Source: Desulfobacteraceae bacterium (GTDB lineage Bacteria; Desulfobacterota; Desulfobacteria; Desulfobacterales; SG8-13). From it: a stretch of DNA of 9,109 nt. Of this stretch, positions 1-4,771 are shown piece after piece. The notes below the pieces were generated by a model. It ran no database searches, was not told the origin of the DNA, and saw only the letters and a program-made list of their open reading frames with translations. Location: the NCBI GenBank assembly GCA_029287875.1, contig JARFQH010000106.1, forward strand, positions 1-9,109, in the 5' to 3' direction. Position numbers and translations under genes: made by a program. Each line of letters begins with the position of its first letter. Positions within the stretch are counted from its first letter, which is position 1.

Positions 1-687
1 GCCCTGTACTTCAAAAATGAGTACCAAATCCTCCTCTACGACGCCCGGGCCCAGGGCAAAAGCGAGGTCGGTCAATTGCCGCTGACCCTCGATATCCATG
101 TCGCTGATCTCTTCAATCTGCTGGTGCACATCGGTTTAGAGAAGGCCCTGCTGGGGGGGTTGAGCCACGGCGCCCATGTTGCACTGGCAATGGCAGCCAA
201 GAATCCCTCACAGGTCGACAGACTTGTTTTGTCCAGCGTGGCCGCCGACCCGAGCGCCCGCAGCAGGACGGCTTTGCAGTTGTGGGGAAAGATTTTACGC
301 GGCGAAGGACTCGAAGCGATGACCCGGGCCGCTCTGCCGACGATATTCGGAGAAGCCTATCTGGCGAAAAACCGGAGAATTTTGGACAAGATGGTCACCG
401 CCTTCGCAACCCGCAATCGAGCCGATGCACTTCTGGCACACCTCGATGCCATGATGCGCTATCCCTCCCCTTCCCTGCACAGCGCGACCATTCGTCAGCC
501 CACCCTCGTTATCTCCGGAGACCAGGACCCGCTGGTTTCCAGTGACGGCGCCGCTCGCCTGGCTGCGTTATGCCGCGGCACCCATCGCCTGCTGCCGCAA
601 ACCGGCCACACCGTCTCTTTTGAAGCACCGGATCTTTTCAACCAAACGCTGGCGGCGTTTTTCAAATCCCATATGCAGCCTGATTAA
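1..687 (+). CDS. Alpha/beta hydrolase, 5'-truncated by window edge
   Basis: The frame is open from base 1 to the TAA at 685-687, so this is the C-terminal 228 residues of a protein that starts outside the window. The visible part carries the alpha/beta-hydrolase landmarks in order. There is a YDARAQGKS strand-turn (residues 13-21, the D-x-R-G-x-G-x-S region), and a nucleophile elbow G-L-S-H-G with Ser at visible residue 55. The acid follows in SGDQDP (Asp176) and the catalytic His in TGHT (His203), giving a complete Ser-Asp-His triad. The stretch between residues ~80 and 160 is the helical cap. The closest style is the single-domain hydrolases related to 3-oxoadipate enol-lactonase, haloperoxidases and BioH; the substrate cannot be read from sequence. 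A TTG at 76 could be mistaken for a start, but homology extends upstream of it. The product is probably cytoplasmic. The gene faces the lipid kinase gene on the other strand. Confidence 0.9.
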   Translation, partial: ALYFKNEYQILLYDARAQGKSEVGQLPLTLDIHVADLFNLLVHIGLEKALLGGLSHGAHVALAMAAKNPSQVDRLVLSSVAADPSARSRTALQLWGKILRGEGLEAMTRAALPTIFGEAYLAKNRRILDKMVTAFATRNRADALLAHLDAMMRYPSPSLHSATIRQPTLVISGDQDPLVSSDGAARLAALCRGTHRLLPQTGHTVSFEAPDLFNQTLAAFFKSHMQPD

Positions 688-698
688 GCACGAAAATA

Positions 699-726
699 GA
701 AACTTGAAACTTGAAACTCGAACCTC
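699..726. repeat. 7-bp tandem repeat, four units
   Basis: Four consecutive heptamers read GAAACTT, GAAACTT, GAAACTC and GAACCTC just after the hydrolase stop codon. The first two are identical and the last two differ by one and two bases. No function is evident. It lies directly next to a CACGAAAATA motif (689-698) that recurs near other repeats in this window. Confidence 0.7.
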
Positions 727-730
727 AGGA

Positions 731-786
731 CACGGTACCCGGTACCAGTGGTAGCTTAAAGACCACGACCGTTTAGTTGTTAAACG
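731..786. other. Cluster of short inverted repeats before repeat copy A
   Basis: Three small symmetric structures follow each other. Two GGTACC palindromes are separated by one C (734-746). GTGGT/ACCAC is a 5-bp stem with a 9-nt loop (748-766). CGTTTA/TAAACG is a perfect 6-bp stem with a 5-nt loop (770-786). None is followed by a T-run, so a standard intrinsic terminator is not supported. They may still mark the 3' end of the hydrolase transcript or the edge of the repeat that begins about 779. Confidence 0.45.
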
Positions 787-1063
787 CTCATGGCCCTGCA
801 GACCGCCTCGGTGCATGAAAATGATACGCCGGAGCCCGGATGAGCGATTGAGAACAGCGGCTGACTGTTTGAGCCGTCTACGGGGTCTTGGACCAGACCC
901 AATGCCGATAGCGTATGAAAGAAACACCATTGGGGACAAACGCCTACTCCCTTATTTGAAGACGGGAGAGGTCCGGGCTTAGAACCCGTTGGCGGCGAGT
1001 TTCAGCCGCCTTTCGCAATCGCTTATCCGGGCGCAGGCGCCCACCTTATTTTCGTGTTAAATC
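779..1063 (+). repeat. Dispersed repeat, copy A (about 280 bp)
   Basis: This stretch matches 7123-7421 in the same orientation. Counting by hand, 779-877 aligns without gaps to 7123-7221 with 82 of 99 bases identical. 952-1053 aligns to 7294-7395 with 89 of 102 identical. The middle (about 880-950) is less alike and differs in length by two bases. Short hairpins are present: GGGTCT/AGACCC around 882-900, GGCGGC/GCCGCC around 990-1010 and GGGCG/CGCCC around 1029-1042. The copy is flanked by an imperfect 17-bp inverted repeat (682-698 against 1047-1063, 15 of 17 matching), which suggests an element boundary. It fills the gap between two convergent genes. Bases 1064-1123, up to the kinase stop codon, show nothing definite. 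Confidence 0.85.
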
Positions 1064-1123
1064 GATGATACCCCTTAACTGACAAAACTGACTTACCCGA
1101 CTCAACCGAGAACTGTCAGCCAA

Positions 1124-2113
1124 TCAGATAGCGCCAACCGCCGAAAATGAAAAACAGTCCCTCTTCGCGACAATGACGGAGATCCTCTGCGGGGCCACCG
1201 TGATCTCGGCCGGCGTACAGCCCAGGCCGTCGCCGTCGATGTCGATGGGCACCGGGTCTCTGGCGTGGACCGACACCGTCCGGACCCGGCGCATCCAGAC
1301 CTTCTCCATCGATAGGTGGGTTCCGCGGTAGAGGCGGAGTCCATTCAGCAGAAAATCGGCCAGTTGAAAATCCCCGAGGCAAACGGCGTCGAAGCATCCG
1401 TCGTCCAGCACGGCATTGGGTGCAACCTTCATACCGCCGCCGAAAAAGCGTCCGTTGGCGACCACGAAGGCACATACCGGCTGATCCAGCTCGGGGTCAC
1501 TATCCATTCTGATTCGCATCGCTGCATTGCGATAGTGCCGAAAGGCTCGCAAGGTGGCCAGCAGGAAGGCGGCCTTGCCGCCGAGCCGTGCGAACCGCCG
1601 ATCGCGCGCGAGGTTGTCGATAATGCCGCTGATGCCGAAAGAGGCGATGTTGACAAAATAGCGCCGCGTCTGACGGCCGTTCGGGTCGACGTACCGGATC
1701 AGGCCGATGTCGATCGGGCGAGGTGTTCCTTCGGCCAGACCCCTGATGGCGGCACCGGCAGACGCGCCTATTCCCAAGCTCTTGCGGAAGTCTCCGCCGG
1801 TACCGAGGTGCAGAACGGCAAGTTTGGCCTGCGAATTGATCAGCCTGCCGTTGCGGTCGAAGAACCCGTTCACGACTTCATTGTGGGTGCCGTCACCACC
1901 GATGGACAGAATCACATCCGCGCCTTCCGTCAATGCGTGGCGGGTGAGTTCGACGGCATGGCCGGGGAAGGCCGTAAAATTGAGTTCGGCCGGTTTGAAC
2001 AGCGGGTGGGATCGCAAGGCCGCGACAACCTTTTTGAGACGCATTCGGGCAAAGCCGAAATTTCCGCTCGAGTTGACGATACCGGCTATGCGGTGCCCAA
2101 TGGAGGTGGTCAC
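1124..2113 (-). CDS. YegS/DAGK-family lipid kinase (diacylglycerol kinase catalytic domain)
   Basis: This 329-residue protein has the size and layout of bacterial lipid kinases of the DagK/YegS/LCB5 family, which phosphorylate diacylglycerol or related lipids with ATP at the membrane face. The key motif GGDGT is at residues 72-76, followed by HNEVVNG. The family GTGNDF motif appears as GTGGDF (104-109), with Gly in place of the usual Asn. PIDIG (~133-137), FVNIASFGISG, DDGCFDAV and DIDGDG follow in the expected order through the C-terminal beta-sandwich domain. The N-terminal NPxSG is represented by NSSGNFG (14-20). The start is a GTG preceded by AGGAA eight bases upstream (on the - strand), a good ribosome-binding site. 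The gene is divergent from the marR-type gene across 145 bp, so it could share its operator region. The exact lipid substrate is unknown. Confidence 0.9.
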   Translation of the reverse strand: MTTSIGHRIAGIVNSSGNFGFARMRLKKVVAALRSHPLFKPAELNFTAFPGHAVELTRHALTEGADVILSIGGDGTHNEVVNGFFDRNGRLINSQAKLAVLHLGTGGDFRKSLGIGASAGAAIRGLAEGTPRPIDIGLIRYVDPNGRQTRRYFVNIASFGISGIIDNLARDRRFARLGGKAAFLLATLRAFRHYRNAAMRIRMDSDPELDQPVCAFVVANGRFFGGGMKVAPNAVLDDGCFDAVCLGDFQLADFLLNGLRLYRGTHLSMEKVWMRRVRTVSVHARDPVPIDIDGDGLGCTPAEITVAPQRISVIVAKRDCFSFSAVGAI

Positions 2114-2212
2114 AGTCGTATTTCCTGTTTGGCTTCAATTTGGGGATGCCATACGGTTCCATAAAAACGGAGTCCTTTTTACCATAAACGTGCCGCACGG
2201 GGAAGTCGTAGG

Positions 2213-2255
2213 GACATAAATGTCTTGACATCAAGATAATTTGCTTTAACTTGAT
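2213..2255. promoter_or_regulatory. Nested palindromic operator for the MarR-family regulator
   Basis: Bases 2213-2231 read GACAT-AA-ATGTC-TT-GACAT, two overlapping perfect palindromes. Overlapping them, 2223-2236 is TCTTGA-CA-TCAAGA, a perfect 6+6 inverted repeat of the kind MarR-family dimers bind. A further inverted pair, TCAAGATAA (2231-2239) with TTAACTTGA (2246-2254), matches at 8 of 9 positions around a 6-bp spacer. The cluster sits directly upstream of the marR-type start and in the shared region with the divergent lipid kinase gene. Binding by the adjacent regulator is inferred from position and symmetry. Confidence 0.7.
2225..2252 (+). promoter_or_regulatory. Putative sigma-70 promoter of the marR-type operon
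   Basis: TTGACA at 2225-2230 is a perfect -35 hexamer lying inside the palindromic operator. With a 16-bp spacer, TAACTT at 2247-2252 is the only candidate -10, and it matches the consensus at just three of six positions. Transcription would then start at about 2259, the A of the ATG. This fits the absence of a Shine-Dalgarno sequence before the gene and implies a leaderless mRNA. A regulator bound to the operator would cover the -35. Confidence 0.45.
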
Positions 2256-2258
2256 CTC

Positions 2259-2693
2259 ATGCAGACGGCTCCTCACTTGAGATTGGTTTTATGGAAGGCA
2301 GCCAAGGCGGTCGAGAAGGTCGACCGGGCCAGTATTTCAAAAACCGGCTTATATCTGAGCGATTTTGCCATTATGGAGGTTGTGTTGCACAAAGGACCGG
2401 TTCCCATCAAAATAATCGGTGAAAAGGTGCTATTGACCAGCGGCTCGATGACCGCTGCCATCAATCGACTGGAAAAAAAAGGATTTGTGAAACGAATCCA
2501 AGACCCCTCGGATGGTCGGTGTTTTTATGTCCATCTGACTGAAATCGGCCGTGGTGTCATCGAGGCGGCATATGCGCAACACGAAAAAAAACTCGAAAAG
2601 ATTGCCGGCGTCTTGACGCCTGAAGAGCGTGCCGAACTCGTCAGATTGTTAAAAAAATTGGGCAAACATGCGCAAGAGGTAATAACAACGTAA
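2259..2693 (+). CDS. MarR-family winged-helix regulator (MhqR-like by context)
   Basis: This 144-residue protein has the usual MarR length. It has an N-terminal dimerisation helix (LVLWKAAKAVEKVDRAS), then a winged helix-turn-helix. LSDFAIMEVVLHKG leads into IKIIGEKVLLTSGSMTAAI as recognition region, and NRLEKKGFVKRIQDPSDGR is the wing with the family D-x-R-x-x basic tip. It ends in a long C-terminal dimerisation helix pair. One cysteine lies just after the wing (GRCFYV); there is no N-terminal OhrR-type sensing cysteine. The gene is 21 bp upstream of the MhqO/MhqD fusion and next to a palindromic operator. This mirrors the B. subtilis MhqR regulon, where a MarR-type repressor controls mhqO and mhqD in response to quinones. 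No ribosome-binding site precedes the ATG; a leaderless start is likely. Family is certain, ligand is inferred. Confidence 0.9.
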   Translation: MQTAPHLRLVLWKAAKAVEKVDRASISKTGLYLSDFAIMEVVLHKGPVPIKIIGEKVLLTSGSMTAAINRLEKKGFVKRIQDPSDGRCFYVHLTEIGRGVIEAAYAQHEKKLEKIAGVLTPEERAELVRLLKKLGKHAQEVITT

Positions 2694-2714
2694 CAATACA
2701 AAGAAAGGGCGACG

Positions 2715-4322
2715 ATGAACACAGACATTAACATATCCGGAATTCACCACATAACTGCAGTGACATCCTCGGCCGCCGAAAACCTGGCGTTCTATGAGAA
2801 AATTCTCGGCTTACGCCTGGTCAAAAAAACCGTTAATTTTGACGATCCATTTACGTATCACTTGTATTACGGTGATGCGAAAGGCTCTCCGGGTACGATC
2901 CTGACCTTCTTCCCCTGGGAGAACCTGCCCCGCGGAAAACCCGGCGCCGGGATGGTAACCGCGATTGCCTTTGCCATCCCCCGCACATCAATAGCGTTTT
3001 GGACTAGGAGAATCGGAGCGCAGGCCATACGCGTCGAAAAAAGTGACCGGTTCGGCGATCCGGTTCTTCAATTTGCCGACCCGCACGGTCTGCCCATCGA
3101 GTTGATTGCCACATCGGATCCACCGCCGACCGCGCATTGGACGGAAGGCCCGATTGAGAAAGCCCATGCCGTCACCGGGTTTCACTCTGCCACTGCCACC
3201 GTGAATGGGCTGGAAGAAAACAACAATCTGTTGCGCGAGGTGATGGGAATGACGCTTCACGAGCAGGAAAATCATCGTTACCGGTTCAGGATGACCGCCA
3301 CCGAGGCCCCGGGGCATTTTCTGGATGTTGTCTACGATCCGAAGGCGCCTTTGGGAAGACCGGGCGGCGGCACGGTTCATCACATCGCCTTTCGCACGGA
3401 AAATGACGCCTCGCAATTGCGGTGGCAATCGATATTGAGAAAATCGGGCGTGGGTGTGACCGATGTCCGCGACAGGAAATACTTTCGATCGATTTACTTT
3501 CACATCCCGGCCGGGGTGCTCTTTGAAATCGCCACCGATCCGCCCGGATTCTCAGTCGATGAATCCGCACACGAACTGGGATCATCTCTGCGGTTGCCGG
3601 AGCAGTATGAACCCATGCGTGCCGAAATTGAACAGCGGCTGCCTCGGCTGCGTTCCGAACCGTTTCGGCATGTATTCGAAAAAGGGCCGGACTCGGCCGA
3701 CGATGACCGAACCATTGTGACGCTGCATGGAACCGGCGGCAACGAGAACGACCTTATCGGCATCGTCAGGGAAGTCAATGCCACCTCGGCGATCCTAAGC
3801 CCCAGAGGGCAAGTCCTCGAAAACGGTATGCCGCGGTTCTTCAGACGAATGGCGGCCAACGTCTTTGATGAAGACGATGTTGTGCGACGGGCCAACGAGC
3901 TGGCGGATTTTATCCTCGCCTCGGCCGATAAGTACGATCGCAACCCGGATCGGCTGACCGCTCTGGGATACTCCAACGGGGCGAACATTGCCGCGGCGGT
4001 CATCCTGCTGCGCCCGGAAGTGTTCTCCTGCGCCGTACTGATACGACCGATGCTGCCGCTGCAAAACCCGCCGTTACCGGATTTGCACGGCAAACAAATC
4101 CTCGTTCTGAAGGGAAAGAACGATGCAATCATACCTTCGGCGAGCACCGACCGACTGGTGAAAACATTTCAACGGGCCGGCGCGGAGGTGACAACCAGGG
4201 AAATGGACGCTGGCCATGAGATAACGGCCCGTGATTTGGATGCCATATCAGAGTGGCTATCTGGGCCGCAAGCCTGCAGGCACCAGGACTTCGAGAACTT
4301 GCCGATGGAAGAAACCGTTTAA
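2715..4322 (+). CDS. MhqO-like ring-cleaving dioxygenase fused to MhqD-like hydrolase
   Basis: A 535-residue two-enzyme fusion. Residues ~9-310 resemble MhqO/YkcA-type VOC (glyoxalase-fold) proteins. They contain two paired modules, beginning GIHHITAV and later AVTGFHSATATV. The second module offers an extradiol-type metal triad: His157, His223 (in TVHHIAF) and Glu271 (in VLFEIATD). Residues ~315-515 resemble MhqD, a carboxylesterase/phospholipase-family alpha/beta hydrolase. It has oxyanion motif LHGTGG (His338), ENGMPRFFRR, nucleophile G-Y-S-N-G with Ser420, Asp470 in GKNDAI and His501 in AGHEIT, a complete triad. In Bacillus the two are separate proteins induced by hydroquinones and catechols. 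The fusion suggests successive action on one aromatic or quinone-derived substrate in the cytoplasm, which is inference. AAAGGG about 6 bases before the ATG is the ribosome-binding site. There is no frameshift between the halves. Confidence 0.93.
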   Translation: MNTDINISGIHHITAVTSSAAENLAFYEKILGLRLVKKTVNFDDPFTYHLYYGDAKGSPGTILTFFPWENLPRGKPGAGMVTAIAFAIPRTSIAFWTRRIGAQAIRVEKSDRFGDPVLQFADPHGLPIELIATSDPPPTAHWTEGPIEKAHAVTGFHSATATVNGLEENNNLLREVMGMTLHEQENHRYRFRMTATEAPGHFLDVVYDPKAPLGRPGGGTVHHIAFRTENDASQLRWQSILRKSGVGVTDVRDRKYFRSIYFHIPAGVLFEIATDPPGFSVDESAHELGSSLRLPEQYEPMRAEIEQRLPRLRSEPFRHVFEKGPDSADDDRTIVTLHGTGGNENDLIGIVREVNATSAILSPRGQVLENGMPRFFRRMAANVFDEDDVVRRANELADFILASADKYDRNPDRLTALGYSNGANIAAAVILLRPEVFSCAVLIRPMLPLQNPPLPDLHGKQILVLKGKNDAIIPSASTDRLVKTFQRAGAEVTTREMDAGHEITARDLDAISEWLSGPQACRHQDFENLPMEETV

Positions 4323-4336
4323 GGCCGCCCGGCGGT

Positions 4337-4516
4337 TCATTTCTTCTTCAGATCTCCGACCAGCTCCTTCATGATGGACAGCACGTTGCGCCCCCTTTCC
4401 CGGGCGATGCGATGGGCCTCATCCACCAGCGCGACAGCCCGAGTCTCCAGTTCGTCCTGTGACGGCAGCGCGATCTTGAGGCGCTGGTACTGCCAGGTCA
4501 ACAATCGCACGGCCAT
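4337..4516 (-). CDS. Small uncharacterised protein, 59 aa
   Basis: The frame could begin at a GTG at 4546 (69 aa), but the ATG at 4516 has AGGAAG five bases upstream, so a 59-residue product starting MAVRLLTWQYQR is preferred. The protein is charged and probably all-helical. ELETRAVALVDEAHRIARERGRN suits one long amphipathic helix, followed by a second helix (VLSIMKELVGDL) and a terminal KKK. There are no membrane segments, cysteines or recognisable catalytic motif, and I do not recognise the family. Amino-acid composition and the good ribosome-binding site argue for a real gene. It ends 14 bp from the stop of the convergent MhqO/MhqD fusion. It lies downstream of holA on the same strand but is separated from it by the MITE-like element. 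Confidence 0.65.
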   Translation of the reverse strand: MAVRLLTWQYQRLKIALPSQDELETRAVALVDEAHRIARERGRNVLSIMKELVGDLKKK

Positions 4517-4563
4517 ACGTTCTTCCTGCTGTCGGAAAAAGCCCACTTGAAATAGTCCTCTGT

Positions 4564-4721
4564 AGGGTTCACGAAAAAATAAGTTCGCAATTTTGGATGT
4601 TGAGGCGCCCGGCCGGCAAGGCGCGAAAACGCAAGATTATCTGGATATTCAGAGTTTTCGCAACACAGTCGGACGGGATGCATCGGCGTCCAAAATGTGA
4701 AGTTATTTTTGAGTGAGCCCT
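4564..4721. mobile_element. MITE-like element with terminal inverted repeats, 158 bp
   Basis: The ends are imperfect inverted repeats of about 35 bp. The left end reads AGGGTTCACGAAAAAATAAG and the complement of the right end reads AGGGCTCACTCAAAAATAAC. Both continue through TTC and ATTTTGGA with one single-base gap. The interior has a perfect 8-bp stem GCGAAAAC/GTTTTCGC (4623-4630 with 4654-4661) and a GC-rich segment GGCGCCCGGCCGGC. No transposase or open frame of note is present. Size, terminal repeats and lack of coding capacity fit a non-autonomous miniature element or a long structured RNA hairpin. No clear target-site duplication is visible. It occupies most of the 4517-4771 gap. Confidence 0.65.
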
Positions 4722-4745
4722 TGGTATCTTGATCCTGAATTTCGT

Positions 4746-4766
4746 GTTTTCTATTTTCGTTTTAAA
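4746..4766 (+). repeat. Copy of a short TTCTATTTTCGTGTTAA-type motif
   Basis: TTCTATTTTCGTTTTAA lies here, between the MITE-like element and the 3' end of holA. Close versions occur at 7405-7421 (+), at 1047-1060 (+, shortened at the left) and at 685-701 (on the - strand). A second partial TTTCGTGTTTTC (4741-4752) precedes it. All sites are intergenic and three of them adjoin other repeats. Confidence 0.5.
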
Positions 4767-4771
4767 CCAAC

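Noticed and set aside
568..939. - strand open frame of 123 codons across the hydrolase end and repeat copy A
   Set aside because: Part of it (about 35 residues) is conserved in copy B, but the frame then runs antisense into the hydrolase gene, and third-position bias is weaker than on the + strand. It is best treated as a by-product of the repeat.
1081..1119. Possible terminator for the lipid kinase gene (CTGAC/GTCAG with following TTTTG on the - strand)
   Set aside because: The stem is only 5 bp with a loop over 20 nt and the T-run is short; it is not convincing as an intrinsic terminator.
1316..2164. Long + strand open frame of 282 codons opposite the lipid kinase gene
   Set aside because: It is the antisense shadow of a gene with clear family motifs on the - strand; its translation has no recognisable motif and low-complexity composition.
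2473..2480. Run of eight A in the marR-type gene as a slippage or phase-variation site
   Set aside because: The frame reads cleanly through it (LEKKGF) into a normal MarR wing; runs of this length in lysine codons are ordinary.
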